Assembly (NCBI RefSeq): GCF_011762195.1
Contig: NZ_JAASQK010000001.1
Location: 620,001-684,000, forward strand
From: Sphingomonas oligoaromativorans
GTDB lineage: Bacteria; Pseudomonadota; Alphaproteobacteria; Sphingomonadales; Sphingomonadaceae
Length of the DNA: 64,000 nt
Reading direction: 5' to 3'
The notes under the pieces were generated by a model. The model was not told the origin of the DNA, searched no databases, and worked only from the letters and a program-made list of their open reading frames with translations. The translations under genes and the position numbers were made by a program. Below are positions 49,488 to 58,558 of the stretch, one piece after another (position 1 is the first letter of the stretch; every line of letters starts with the position of its first letter).

Positions 49488-50582
49488 TTAGTTCAGCGGG
49501 AGATCCAGCGCCTCGGCCACCGCCGCGTGGCGGATCTTGCCGCCCGAGACGTTGAGGCCGTTGGCGAGGTGCTTGTCGGCCGCCATCGCCTTCTCCGCGC
49601 CCATGTTGGCGAGGCGCAGCGCAAACGGCAGCGTCGCGTTGTTGAGCGCGAAGGCCGAGGTCCGCGCGACCGCGCCCGGCATGTTGGCGACGCAATAATG
49701 GATCACGCCATCCACCTCGAACACCGGATTGTCATGCGTGGTGGCATGGCTGGTCTCGAAGCAGCCGCCCTGATCGATCGCGATGTCGACCAGCACCGAG
49801 CCGCGCTTCATCGTCTTCAGCATGTCGCGGGTGACGAGCTTGGGGGCGGCCGCGCCGGGGATCAGCACCGCGCCGATCACGAGATGCGCCTGCTTCACCG
49901 CCGCCGCGACGGCCGCCTTCGAGGCATAAGCCGTCTTGATCTGGCTGGAGAAGAACATGTCCAGCTCGGCCAAGCGATCATTGTTGATGTCGTAGATGGT
50001 GACGTCGGCGCGCATACCGACCGCCATCTGCGCCGCGTTCACGCCGGCGATGCCGCCGCCGAGGATCGCGACCTTCGCCGGCGCCACGCCCGGAACGCCG
50101 CCGAGCAGGACGCCACGGCCGCCCTGCTCCTTCTCGAGATAATGCGCGCCGACCTGCACGGACATGCGGCCCGCGACCTCGGACATCGGCTTGAGCAGCG
50201 GCAGGCCGCCGCGATCGGATGTCACCGTCTCATAGGCGATGCAGGTCGCGCCGGACTTCATCAGGCCTTCCGCCTGCGCTTTGTCGGCGGCGAGGTGGAG
50301 ATAGGTGAAGAGCAGGTGGTGCGGTTTCAGCATGGCGATCTCGCCCGGCTGCGGCTCCTTCACCTTGACGATCATTTCGGCCTTGTCGAACACCGAGGCG
50401 GCGTCGGGCAGGATGGTGGCGCCGGCCTCCACATAATCCTGATCCTCGAAATCGATGCCATGCCCGGCCTTCGTCTCGACGAACACCTCATGGCCGGCCG
50501 CGACCAGCTCGGCGACGGACGGGGGCGTCAGGCCGACGCGATACTCGTGATTCTTGATTTCCTTGGGAACACCGACACGCAT
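49488..50582 (-). CDS. ald: Alanine dehydrogenase
   Basis: A 364-residue NAD-dependent L-alanine dehydrogenase (pyruvate + ammonia to alanine, reversible). It starts MRVGVPKEIKNHEYRVGLTP, with catalytic Lys and His in LLFTYLHLAADKAQAEGL and the NAD-binding VAILGGGIAGVNAAQMAVGM. The AGGAG site 8 nt upstream fixes the ATG at 50582; the open frame to 50786 runs past it. Divergent to an Lrp/AsnC regulator that probably controls it. Confidence 0.96.
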   Translation of the reverse strand: MRVGVPKEIKNHEYRVGLTPPSVAELVAAGHEVFVETKAGHGIDFEDQDYVEAGATILPDAASVFDKAEMIVKVKEPQPGEIAMLKPHHLLFTYLHLAADKAQAEGLMKSGATCIAYETVTSDRGGLPLLKPMSEVAGRMSVQVGAHYLEKEQGGRGVLLGGVPGVAPAKVAILGGGIAGVNAAQMAVGMRADVTIYDINNDRLAELDMFFSSQIKTAYASKAAVAAAVKQAHLVIGAVLIPGAAAPKLVTRDMLKTMKRGSVLVDIAIDQGGCFETSHATTHDNPVFEVDGVIHYCVANMPGAVARTSAFALNNATLPFALRLANMGAEKAMAADKHLANGLNVSGGKIRHAAVAEALDLPLN

Positions 50583-50689
50583 GGAATCCGCTCCTTTGTT
50601 CTGACAGGCCGTCATTCTAGCGCAGATCGACGCAACGGATTTCCCATCTTTTGGCGCCTTTGGAGCCGAGATCGGGAAAATCTTGTGCC

Positions 50690-50710
50690 TTTTGCGGCTA
50701 AAGGGCAAAA
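50690..50710. promoter_or_regulatory. Inverted repeat in ald-lrp intergenic region (probable regulator site)
   Basis: TTTTGC at 50690-50695 and GCAAAA at 50705-50710 are exact reverse complements separated by 9 nt. The 137-nt space between the divergent genes is AT-rich for this genome and has further T- and A-tracts. Lrp/AsnC proteins bind such imperfect AT-rich palindromes. Confidence 0.5.
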
Positions 50711-50719
50711 ATATCCCGT

Positions 50720-51163
50720 ATGAGCGACATAGACCGAAAAATCCTCCGCCTGCTCGCCAGAGACTCGGCGTTGACGAGCGAGGCATTGGGAAACCGTGTC
50801 GGCCTGTCCGCCTCGGCGGCGCATCGGCGGGTCAAGGCGCTGGAGCAGGCGGGCATGATCCTCGGCTATCGTGCCCGTCTTTCGCGACAGGCGGAAGGCA
50901 ATCCTTCCACCGTCTTCGTGCAGGTGACGCTGGTGGATCAGAGGCGGGCGACGATGGAGGCGTTCGAGGCCGCGCTCGCCCGCACCGCGCATGTGCGCGA
51001 AGCCCATCTGATGAGCGGGGAATCGGATTATCTGCTGAAGGTGCTGGTGCCCGAGCAGGATAGCTATGAGCGTATCCATCGGGAAATCCTCGCGGCTCTG
51101 CCGGGCGTCCATCGTCTCGTCACGCAATTCACGATCCGCACGCTGGCCCCTGCGGAAGGATAG
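50720..51163 (+). CDS. Lrp/AsnC family transcriptional regulator
   Basis: A 147-residue regulator. N-terminal winged HTH: DIDRKILRLLARDSALTSEA, with the recognition helix in GLSASAAHRRVKALEQAGMI. The C-terminal RAM/effector domain covers about residues 65-140, including LMSGESDYLLKVLVPEQDSY. The divergent alanine dehydrogenase is the probable target, with alanine a likely effector, as in the known AldR systems. Ribosome site is weak. Confidence 0.93.
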   Translation: MSDIDRKILRLLARDSALTSEALGNRVGLSASAAHRRVKALEQAGMILGYRARLSRQAEGNPSTVFVQVTLVDQRRATMEAFEAALARTAHVREAHLMSGESDYLLKVLVPEQDSYERIHREILAALPGVHRLVTQFTIRTLAPAEG

Positions 51164-51357
51164 AAACAGGGTGGTTCCGGGCGCGCGCGGCCTTTCGGTC
51201 GTGCGGGATCGGGAACGCCCTTACCTGCGTGGCGTTGCAGGGGAGAGAGAGGGCGTGCTAGGGCCTCGGCCCAGGGAAGCCGGAGGGGGTGCCGGCAAGT
51301 GGCGGGAACAGGCTGAGTGACCTTTCGACGTCATCGTATTCTTCCGATGATCTTCCG

Positions 51358-53316
51358 ATGAACGACACGCTGGAGGAAAAGGCCGTCCCGGCCGCGTCCG
51401 CCGCCGAGTCGCTCCTCGCGCAGGATGGCCACGACTCCCATGCGGGCGAGAGTCTGCTGAAGCTGTCGGTCGGCGCGATCGGCGTCGTTTTCGGCGATAT
51501 CGGCACGAGCCCGATCTACGCCTTTCGCGAGACGTTCGCCGGGCACCACCCGCTGACGCCGGATGCGATGCATATCCACGGCGTGCTGAGCCTCATCTTC
51601 TGGTCGATGATGGTCGTGGTGACGCTGAAATACGTCACCATCATCATGCGCGCCGACAACAAGGGCGAGGGCGGCAGCCTCGCGCTGCTGGCGCTCGTCT
51701 CGCGCTCGGTGCAGGGCGAGAAGCGCTGGACGCGGGGCCTCGTGCTGCTGGGCGTGTTCGCGACGGCGCTGTTCTTCGGCGACAGCATGATTACGCCGGC
51801 GATCTCGGTGCTGTCGGCGGTCGAGGGCCTCACCGTCGTCGAGAGCGGCATGGCGCCACTGGTCATCCCGATCGCGGTCGGCATCCTGATCGGCCTGTTC
51901 GCGCTTCAGGCGCGGGGCACGGCGCGGATGGGCGCGTTGTTCGGCCCGATCATGATGCTCTACTTTGCCGCGCTGGCGGTGCTCGGCGCGATCAACCTGA
52001 TCGCCAGGCCGGGCGTGCTGGTGGCACTGAACCCGATCTACGCGCTCCATTTCTTCGCGGTCGAGCCGGTCCATGCCTTCCTCGCCATGGGCTCGGTCGT
52101 GCTGGCGGTGACGGGCGCGGAGGCGCTTTATGCCGATATGGGCCATTTCGGCCGCAAGCCGATCCGCGTGTCGTGGCTGGCCTTCGCGCTGCCGGCGCTG
52201 ATGCTCAACTATCTGGGACAGGGGGCACTGATCCTCTCCGCATCGCCGACCGACGCGATGGCGATGATCCACTCGCCCTTCTTCCTGCTCGCGCCGGACG
52301 AACTGCGCCTGCCGCTGGTCATCCTTGCGACGATGGCGACGGTGATCGCCAGCCAGGCGGTGATCTCGGGCGCCTTCTCGGTGACGCAGCAGGCGATCCA
52401 GCTCGGCTTCATCCCGCGCCTCAAGATCACGCACACGTCGGCGAGCGCGGCCGGGCAGATATATATCCCCGTCATCAACTGGACGCTGATGGTGATGGTG
52501 ATCCTGCTGGTGTTCGGCTTCCGCACCTCGACCAATCTCGCGGCGGCCTACGGCATCGCGGTGACGGGGGCGATGCTGATCGACACCTTCCTGCTGGCGG
52601 TGCTGCTCGTCTCGCTGTGGAAGTGGAACAAGCTCGGCGCGGGCGCGCTGATCGCCGTCTTCCTCGCGGTGGACCTCGCTTATTTCTCCGCCAACCTCAC
52701 CAAGGTGCCCGATGGTGGCTGGTTCCCGCTGCTGATCGGCCTGATCGCCTTCACGTTGCTCACCACCTGGGCGAAGGGGCGTCAGCTCATGATAAAGCGG
52801 CTGAGCGAGGTGGCGATGCCGGTCACCGTGTTCGTGAAGTCGGCCGCCAACTCGGCCGAGCGCGTGCCGGGCACGGCGGTGTTCATGACGACCGCGCGCG
52901 ATGGCGTGCCCCACGCGCTGCTCCACAACCTCAAGCATAACAAGGTGCTGCACGATCGCGTGATCCTGCTGACCGTGAAGATCGAGGACGTGCCCTATGT
53001 CGGCCAGTCCCATCGCGCGGAGGTGAAGGAGTTCGGGCAGGGCTTCTATCGCATGGTCGTCCATTACGGTTTCATGCAGGAGCCGGACGTGCCCGCGGCA
53101 CTGGCCTGCGTGCAGGGGATCGGCGCGCCGCTGCGCATGATGGACACGAGCTTCTTCCTCGCGCGGCAGACGCTGATCGCCTCTTCGCGACCGGGCATGG
53201 CGGTGTGGCGCGAAAAGCTGTTCGCCTGGATGCTGCGCAACGCGGAAAGCGCGATGGAGTTCTTCAAGCTGCCGTCCAACCGGGTGGTGGAACTCGGCAG
53301 CCAGGTCGAGATCTAG
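51358..53316 (+). CDS. kup: Low-affinity potassium transport system protein Kup
   Basis: A 652-residue KUP/HAK/KT potassium transporter with about 12 membrane helices and a C-terminal cytoplasmic domain. Family signatures: [37 protein letters not shown], and [20 protein letters not shown]. It takes up K+ with protons. Start is uncertain: ATG 51358 has a weak site, and the GTG at 51289 adds 23 residues. The leader from 51164 is 194 nt and unusually purine-rich. Confidence 0.95.
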   Translation: MNDTLEEKAVPAASAAESLLAQDGHDSHAGESLLKLSVGAIGVVFGDIGTSPIYAFRETFAGHHPLTPDAMHIHGVLSLIFWSMMVVVTLKYVTIIMRADNKGEGGSLALLALVSRSVQGEKRWTRGLVLLGVFATALFFGDSMITPAISVLSAVEGLTVVESGMAPLVIPIAVGILIGLFALQARGTARMGALFGPIMMLYFAALAVLGAINLIARPGVLVALNPIYALHFFAVEPVHAFLAMGSVVLAVTGAEALYADMGHFGRKPIRVSWLAFALPALMLNYLGQGALILSASPTDAMAMIHSPFFLLAPDELRLPLVILATMATVIASQAVISGAFSVTQQAIQLGFIPRLKITHTSASAAGQIYIPVINWTLMVMVILLVFGFRTSTNLAAAYGIAVTGAMLIDTFLLAVLLVSLWKWNKLGAGALIAVFLAVDLAYFSANLTKVPDGGWFPLLIGLIAFTLLTTWAKGRQLMIKRLSEVAMPVTVFVKSAANSAERVPGTAVFMTTARDGVPHALLHNLKHNKVLHDRVILLTVKIEDVPYVGQSHRAEVKEFGQGFYRMVVHYGFMQEPDVPAALACVQGIGAPLRMMDTSFFLARQTLIASSRPGMAVWREKLFAWMLRNAESAMEFFKLPSNRVVELGSQVEI

Positions 53317-53324
53317 GACAAGCG

Positions 53325-53906
53325 ATGCGCGTCGCGATCCTGCTCGCGGCAGGCGCATCGCGGCGGTTCGGGGCGCCCAACAAGCTGTTCGCGCGGATCG
53401 GGCGAGAGACGCTGCTTGCGCGCGCCATCCGTATCGCGAGGGCCGCGCCGGTGCAGCGGCTGATCGTGGTGACCGGCGCACAGCATCTGCGGGTCTCGGC
53501 GGAAGCGCGCCGCGCGGACCGCCGGGCGATCGTCCTGTGCGCGGCGGCGTATCGGGAAGGACTGGGAGCGAGCCTCAGGGCGGCTTCAGGCGCGTTACGC
53601 GCGATCGATCGTGAGGCGTTCCTGTTCCTGGCCGATATGCCATGGCTGGCCGGAGATCAGGCGCGGCATCTGTTGAGACGGGCGGAGCAAGGCGACGATC
53701 TCGTCCGGCCGGTCCATCGCGGACGTCCCGGCCATCCCGTGCTGCTCCGAGGCGCGGCGCTGGCCTCACTGGCGACTGCGCGCGGGGATGAGGGGCCGGG
53801 GAGGGCGCCGGCCTTCCGCGCGAGGCTGCTCCCTGCCGACCGTCGCTGCGTCGCCGATGTCGATCGGCCGGGCGCACTGAACCGGCGCATCCCCCGGCTC
53901 CGCTGA
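53325..53906 (+). CDS. MobA/MocA-like nucleotidyltransferase
   Basis: A 193-residue NTP-transferase domain protein. The nucleotide loop is MRVAILLAAGASRRFGAPNK at the N terminus, with the metal Asp in FLFLADMPWLAGDQ and the PVHRGRPGHPVLL motif. This pattern is that of molybdenum cofactor cytidylyl- or guanylyltransferases. FdhD elsewhere in the window shows that the organism uses molybdenum cofactor. Its TGA overlaps the next ATG (TGATG). Confidence 0.85.
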   Translation: MRVAILLAAGASRRFGAPNKLFARIGRETLLARAIRIARAAPVQRLIVVTGAQHLRVSAEARRADRRAIVLCAAAYREGLGASLRAASGALRAIDREAFLFLADMPWLAGDQARHLLRRAEQGDDLVRPVHRGRPGHPVLLRGAALASLATARGDEGPGRAPAFRARLLPADRRCVADVDRPGALNRRIPRLR

Positions 53907-54421
53907 TGTCCGGGACGGCCCCCATCATCGTCGCTGCCGAACTGGGTGTGGCGGACTTCGCATGGCTCGACCGGTTGCGTCGCGAGCATTTCCCGTCGGA
54001 GCGCAACCTCCTGCCCGCACATCTGACGCTGTTCCATCATCTGCCGCCCAGCCTGCTCCCCGAGCTGGATGCCCGCCTGCGGGCCGGGATGCGTGCGACA
54101 GCCCGGCCGGCGGTGACGATCGGGGAGCCGATGCTTTTCGGCCGGGGCGTCGCGCTGCGGGTCAGGAGCATGGCGCTGGAGACGCTGAGGGAGGAATGGG
54201 CGGAAGCCTTCGCCGGATCGCTGATCCCGCAGGACGCGGCCGCATGGAGGCCTCACGTCACCATCCAGAACAAGGCGGAGCCCGACACTGCCCGACGGCT
54301 TCATGATGCGCTCAAGCGGGATTTCCCACGGCCGCGCCCGCTCGCTGTGACCAGCGTCGCGATCCATTATTATCGTGATGGGCCATGGGAGCTTATCCGG
54401 CGATATCGCTTCGCCGGCTGA
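53906..54421 (+). CDS. 2H phosphoesterase (2'-5' RNA ligase family)
   Basis: A 171-residue protein with two HxT/S motifs. The first is HLTLFHHLP at about residues 39-47, the second HVTIQNK at about 116-122. This is the 2H phosphoesterase fold of ThpR/LigT, which acts on 2',3'-cyclic or 2'-5' linked nucleotides. Coupled to the preceding nucleotidyltransferase gene by a one-base overlap. Confidence 0.87.
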   Translation: MSGTAPIIVAAELGVADFAWLDRLRREHFPSERNLLPAHLTLFHHLPPSLLPELDARLRAGMRATARPAVTIGEPMLFGRGVALRVRSMALETLREEWAEAFAGSLIPQDAAAWRPHVTIQNKAEPDTARRLHDALKRDFPRPRPLAVTSVAIHYYRDGPWELIRRYRFAG

Positions 54422-54425
54422 AAGC

Positions 54426-54836
54426 TCAGTCGATCTGCCCCGTGCCCTCGCAGCTCAGATCGAAGGTCGCGAGGCCGGAGTCGAGATATTCGGCGAGCGT
54501 CGGCATGTCGAGAAGCTGGTCGACGGGCGATTCGCCGCTCGGATCGCCGGCGGCCTCCAGCGCATCCTCCCATTCGGAAGCGTCATAGGTGCCCCGGCCG
54601 ACCATCGCGAGCGCGAGAAGCTCGACCTGCTGATCGTCCGCCAGATCCTCGATCGCGGTGCGCAGTTCGTCCTCGACGGTTGCGTCCGTTTCCGATTCGA
54701 GGGCATCGAACTCATCCTCCTCCGAATCGTCCAGATCGTCGACGTCATCGGGCGCGGTGTTCGGTTTCGGAGCCTCCAGCTCACGAGCCCGGAGGATGAT
54801 GCGGCAGATCAGATCGAGCGGCGTTTCGAGATCCAT
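54426..54836 (-). CDS. Acidic DUF3775-like protein
   Basis: A 136-residue cytoplasmic, very acidic protein with a central Asp/Glu run (DDVDDLDDSEEDEFDALESE). The C-terminal part, ELRTAIEDLADDQQVELLAL then RGTYDASEWEDAL, resembles DUF3775 domains. I base the family call on memory of the pattern only. No function is known. It converges with the 2H phosphoesterase gene with a 4-nt gap. Confidence 0.7.
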   Translation of the reverse strand: MDLETPLDLICRIILRARELEAPKPNTAPDDVDDLDDSEEDEFDALESETDATVEDELRTAIEDLADDQQVELLALAMVGRGTYDASEWEDALEAAGDPSGESPVDQLLDMPTLAEYLDSGLATFDLSCEGTGQID

Positions 54837-54916
54837 CGGACTCCCCTGACTGGTGGACGGATATGTCCGGCGAAACGATAGGAGGGCGTAGCGGTTCCGA
54901 TGAATCCGACAGGCTG

Positions 54917-54945
54917 TTGACGCTGCCGTTACACCTGCCTATAGG
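54917..54945 (+). promoter_or_regulatory. Sigma-70 promoter of tRNA-Met
   Basis: TTGACG at 54917-54922 and TATAGG at 54940-54945 are separated by exactly 17 nt, and lie 40 nt before the tRNA. The best promoter match in the window. Confidence 0.75.
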
Positions 54946-54985
54946 CCCCGCCACAGCCGGTGACACACCGGCCGGCCCGATCGGG

Positions 54986-55061
54986 GCGGAGTAGCTCAGC
55001 TGGTTAGAGCAGCGGAATCATAATCCGCGTGTCGGGGGTTCAAGTCCCTCCTCCGCTACCA
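54986..55061 (+). tRNA. tRNA-Met, elongator type (anticodon CAT)
   Basis: A 76-nt cloverleaf with encoded CCA. Acceptor GCGGAGT pairs with CTCCGC. The anticodon stem GCGGA/TCCGC encloses ATCATAA, anticodon CAT. It lacks the initiator's three G-C pairs in the anticodon stem, and the first acceptor pair is Watson-Crick. So elongator Met, although a CAT tRNA modified to read Ile AUA cannot be fully excluded. Confidence 0.9.
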
Positions 55062-55200
55062 TCGACGGACCCTTCCAGGCCCTCTATGTCTGGCGGATAT
55101 TGGCCGTTTTCCGGGTGATCGCCTATGGGGCGCCCGAAGTATTTCCTGTCGGAGCCCAACAGTCGGCTTGAGCATCCGAAACCCTGTTTTGATGCATCTT

Positions 55201-55887
55201 TCAGCCGCTGTTGCCGTTCACGACAGTCTGAAGCCGCAAGCGTGGAAACACGTCCTCGATCGGCTTCGTATCGGGCAGCACATACACATAACCGCCCTTC
55301 TCTCGGAACAGCGGGCTCAGGAGGCCGCTGTAGAACGCCTTGGGCACGTTGATGCAGCCGAAGGTGATGCGATTGTCGGCTGACGTCGGGGACAGCATCC
55401 GCTCGCGCCGATGCTCCTTCGGGCCGACGTCTTTGGGGATCGGATGGAGCGCCACCGACGTGGCATAATCCACCCAGAGAACCCGCTGCCCAGCCACCGG
55501 CAACCCGAACTTCGCGAGAAAGCGCCCCGCCGGCGTGGTCTTCTCAGCCGGCCCGAGATCGGCCAGCTTCTTGCTGCCGACGCCGGGGCTGGCCTCGTCG
55601 CCCACGGCGATGCCGATCAACACGGGCACCGCGCCGAGCGGCTTTCCTTCCGGGTCGAACAGGAACATGGCCGCATTCGGCTTGTCGACCACCGCCCAGG
55701 GCAGCGAATGGTTGTCCTTCGATGCGATGACCCACTCCGCCACGCGCCTGGTGTCTTCCGAGGGAATGATCGCCGGCTTGGCCGCGCGGCTCGTCGGATG
55801 CGCCTTCACGGGTTTGGACGGGTGTGCGCCCGCCGCAGCCGGAACGATCAGCGCGAGCCCGGCCAGCGCCCGCAGGACATGGATCAT
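55201..55887 (-). CDS. L,D-transpeptidase (YkuD) family protein
   Basis: A 228-residue exported protein with a signal peptide (residues 1-20, ending PAAAGA). The YkuD domain is at about 60-220, with the catalytic Cys in NRITFGCINVPKAFYSGLL. The usual motif is SHGC; here Phe replaces the His next to Gly-Cys. The upstream conserved His is in SVALHPIPK. Cross-linking of peptidoglycan is the family role, but activity is uncertain with the altered motif. Start M at 55887; a terminator for the upstream gene lies just before it. Confidence 0.82.
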   Translation of the reverse strand: MIHVLRALAGLALIVPAAAGAHPSKPVKAHPTSRAAKPAIIPSEDTRRVAEWVIASKDNHSLPWAVVDKPNAAMFLFDPEGKPLGAVPVLIGIAVGDEASPGVGSKKLADLGPAEKTTPAGRFLAKFGLPVAGQRVLWVDYATSVALHPIPKDVGPKEHRRERMLSPTSADNRITFGCINVPKAFYSGLLSPLFREKGGYVYVLPDTKPIEDVFPRLRLQTVVNGNSG

Positions 55888-55902
55888 CTGTTCGAAACAC
55901 TC

Positions 55903-55938
55903 AAAAAAGGAATCGGCCGTCCCACCGGGGGACGACCG
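55903..55938 (-). terminator. Intrinsic terminator of the small lipoprotein gene
   Basis: On the minus strand, CGGTCGTCCC pairs with GGGACGGCCG (one G-U), loop 5 nt, followed by ATTCC and six T (complement of 55903-55908). It ends the upstream transcript just before the L,D-transpeptidase gene. Confidence 0.7.
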
Positions 55939-55979
55939 ACACAAGAAGGGGACTGATTAATATGCGTCGCCGTGCGCGA

Positions 55980-56291
55980 TCAATGGCGCGGCCGCTTGGC
56001 GCGCTTCTGCTCCTGCGCGGTCAGTCGCTGGTCGATGCCATCCACCCGGCCGCTGAGCTGATCGAGGCGTTGGCCGTTGTTCTGCGCCTGGCCGGATGCG
56101 GCCTGCGCCTCTTGCAGTGCCGATTTGGCCGTGCCGTCGGTCTCCTGCAATTTCGCTTCGAGCGTGTCGACGCGATGGCTCACAGGAGCGATCTGCTCAC
56201 GCACATAGGACTTCGTGGCGCAGCCGCCGAGGCTGACGGCACCAGCCAAAGTCACCATGGCGAGCATGGATTTCGACGCAATAGAGGACAT
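55980..56291 (-). CDS. Small lipoprotein with coiled-coil
   Basis: A 103-residue protein with a lipoprotein signal (residues 1-24; VSLGGCATKSYV, lipidated Cys near residue 24). A heptad-like helix follows (EQIAPVSHRVDTLEAKLQET), then a basic C terminus (KRAKRPRH). AGGAAG 6 nt upstream of ATG 56291 supports the start. The layout resembles Lpp-like or spacer lipoproteins. Function unknown. Confidence 0.78.
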   Translation of the reverse strand: MSSIASKSMLAMVTLAGAVSLGGCATKSYVREQIAPVSHRVDTLEAKLQETDGTAKSALQEAQAASGQAQNNGQRLDQLSGRVDGIDQRLTAQEQKRAKRPRH

Positions 56292-56454
56292 TCGTTTCTT
56301 CCTTGTTAACCAACCGGAGCAAGCAAGCCGAGCGGCGCTCTCCCTACAATCCACATTCTGTTCAACGGTGCATTTTCCTGGTCGGGCAGATCTTCGCAGT
56401 GTGGCCCGGCTCGTTTTTCGGGCACTTCACCGCAATGGTGAAATCCCGCGTGCG

Positions 56455-57108
56455 TTACTTCTTCGATTCTCGCGCCGGGGACGCTGCGAACGGATCCTTC
56501 GGAATATCGCTTGAACGCGCCTTCCCGGCGGCTGCGGTCTCCGGTTTTCCCTGCTGGGCGTCGACGCAATGTCCAAGCTCGGCAACTGCCGCGCCGCCCC
56601 CATCAAGGCTCAGCCGCTCAACGGGCACGTCGCCGCGCGAGATCTGAAGGGTCTTGGATGCAGCGAAGTAGGATGGGAATTTCGCGCCGAAGCTCGTCAC
56701 GAATCCCTGTTTCCCGTCCGATACTATGCCGATGGCAAAATGTGCGGGGTAGCTGCTGTTGGAGAGGCGAAAATTCAACTTCAGCCGCTGCTTGGATTTG
56801 ATCGACCAGTTGGCGTTCAGCACCGAAAGGCGGTTTGTGCCATCGATATCGAGACCGAGGAGCAGCGTCGTTCCGCCGCTTCGCTCATATTCCCGGGTCA
56901 GGAAACATCCTTTTCCGTCTTTGCTTGCCGCCACCGTCCAACTGCCGACATCGCGTGACGCATAGTCGCGGGCGGCCGCCGGATCGCTCGCGGAGAGGCC
57001 GGTGGTGCCAATCAGGGTGAAGAACATCCATCGCGCGGCTGGACGAAGCCGAGCCCGAACGTTGGGGCCGGCGCACTCGATGGGTTTTTGCGGCATTGCC
57101 ATGAACAT
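56455..57108 (-). CDS. Exported hypothetical protein
   Basis: A 217-residue protein with an N-terminal signal (hydrophobic WMFFTLIGTTGLSA at about residues 26-39). A beta-rich domain follows: VGSWTVAASKDGKGCFLTRE then RSGGTTLLLGLDIDGTNRLS. A conserved Cys pair, one in GCFLTRE and one in ELGHCVDAQ, may form a disulfide. GGAG before ATG 57108 supports the start. It overlaps no neighbour. I recognise no named domain. Confidence 0.7.
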   Translation of the reverse strand: MFMAMPQKPIECAGPNVRARLRPAARWMFFTLIGTTGLSASDPAAARDYASRDVGSWTVAASKDGKGCFLTREYERSGGTTLLLGLDIDGTNRLSVLNANWSIKSKQRLKLNFRLSNSSYPAHFAIGIVSDGKQGFVTSFGAKFPSYFAASKTLQISRGDVPVERLSLDGGGAAVAELGHCVDAQQGKPETAAAGKARSSDIPKDPFAASPARESKK

Positions 57109-57182
57109 GTTTCTCCGCGCCGATCTTAACCGACGGCATCGCCGTTGGCCACGATTTCGGGCCGGCCGATCATGTCGCAGGC

Positions 57183-58544
57183 TCAGATCGCGTAGGGTGC
57201 CCTTTGTGGTCTGCTCAGCATGGCGTTGGCCGCGTCGTCGCCGATGAAGCGTTCGGCGGTGGGATCCCAGCGGAGGCGGCGGCCCGTCTTCATCGCGATC
57301 CAGTGGAGGAGGCAGGTCGAGCAGGCGCGGTGACCGATCTCGGCCGGCGCGGCGTTGGGCGCGCGGGTGTGGATCGAGTCCAGCCAGTTGCGATGATGCT
57401 CCGGGCTCTTCATCAGATGCACTTCGTTCGCGCCGATCACGCTGGTCAGGATCTTGGGATCGCTCGCGGTCAGCGGCGGACTGGTTCGTGGGCCGGAAGG
57501 GTCGGATGCCGTGACCGCGCCGCTGCGCGTGACGAAGATCCAGCCTTCGTCGCCGATGAAGCGCACGCCGTTCGGGAGCGCGCCGGAGATCGTCATCTGC
57601 ACGCCGTTGGCATAGAGCCCATGCGTCTCGAACGCGCCGTGGACGTCCCACAGCCCGCTCTTGGGGAACTCGGCGTGGCCCCAGACCTCCACGGGGCCGG
57701 TCAGCTCGGTATCCATGCCCCAATGGGCCGTATCGACGTGATGCGCTCCCCAGCCGGTAATCATGCCCGCGCCGAACTGCTCGCAGCGCAGCCAGCCCGG
57801 CCGATCCTCCAGCGAATGCTGCGGGTGGACGCGCATCTCCGTATAATAGACCTCCGGCGTCGAGCCCAGCCACGCCTCATAGTTGAGGTTGGGCGGCACC
57901 GGCATCGGCGGGGCGGCGGGGCCGGAGGGATCGCCCGGCAAGCCCACCTCCACCCGGCGGAGCGCCCCGATGCGGCCGTTGCGCACCAGTTCGCAGGCGC
58001 GATGGAATTGCGGCCACGGGTCCATGCCGCGCTGCTGCGATCCGATCTGGACGATGCGATCCGACGCCCTGGCGACATCGGCCATCTTGCGCCCCTCCGC
58101 GATGGTGAGCGAGGCGGGCTTCTGGAGATAGACGTCCTTGCCCGCGCGGATGGCATCGATGGCCAGCCGGGCATGTTGATGGTCGGGCGTGGAGATCAGG
58201 ACGGCATCGATATCCTTGTTGGCCAGCAGCGCGTGATGATCGCCATAGCCGCGCGTGCCGGAATAAGGGCGCTGCGTCCGGGTGGCATAGGCCTCGTCGA
58301 CGAGGCGCTGGCCCGCAGCGAGGCGGTGCGTATCCAGATCGCACACGGCGACGATGTGGGCATCGTCGTGCTTCAGCACCTCCTTCATGTCGTGCCCGCG
58401 GCTGATCCGGCCGACGCCGATCGCGCCGACATTGATCCGCTTGCTGGGAGCCGTCGCGCCGAGGACGCTGGCCGGCACGATGATGGGAAACCCGATCGCC
58501 GCCGTGGCCTTGATGGCGGTGCGTCGTGAGATGATCCGCTGCAT
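57183..58544 (-). CDS. Gfo/Idh/MocA family oxidoreductase, Tat-exported (1)
   Basis: A 453-residue NAD(P)-dependent sugar oxidoreductase. N-terminal twin-arginine leader (ISRRTAIKATAAIGFPIIVP). The Rossmann part has RINVGAIGVGRISRGHD, then the KDVYLQKPASLTIAEG loop with the catalytic Lys, and the domain with GAGMITGWGAHHVDTAHWGM. Such Tat-exported members occur in glycan-degradation loci. It belongs to a minus-strand run with a second oxidoreductase and a cupin. Substrate not known. Confidence 0.88.
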   Translation of the reverse strand: MQRIISRRTAIKATAAIGFPIIVPASVLGATAPSKRINVGAIGVGRISRGHDMKEVLKHDDAHIVAVCDLDTHRLAAGQRLVDEAYATRTQRPYSGTRGYGDHHALLANKDIDAVLISTPDHQHARLAIDAIRAGKDVYLQKPASLTIAEGRKMADVARASDRIVQIGSQQRGMDPWPQFHRACELVRNGRIGALRRVEVGLPGDPSGPAAPPMPVPPNLNYEAWLGSTPEVYYTEMRVHPQHSLEDRPGWLRCEQFGAGMITGWGAHHVDTAHWGMDTELTGPVEVWGHAEFPKSGLWDVHGAFETHGLYANGVQMTISGALPNGVRFIGDEGWIFVTRSGAVTASDPSGPRTSPPLTASDPKILTSVIGANEVHLMKSPEHHRNWLDSIHTRAPNAAPAEIGHRACSTCLLHWIAMKTGRRLRWDPTAERFIGDDAANAMLSRPQRAPYAI

Positions 58545-58558
58545 CGCTACGCTCCTGC

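Noticed and set aside
51164-51357. Riboswitch in the 194-nt leader of kup
   Set aside because: The leader is purine-rich and has weak hairpins, but I could not match cobalamin, ydaO or other known riboswitch cores. A covariance-model scan would be needed.
54986-55061. Reading the CAT tRNA as initiator Met
   Set aside because: The anticodon stem does not have the three consecutive G-C pairs, and the acceptor end is paired as in elongator tRNA.
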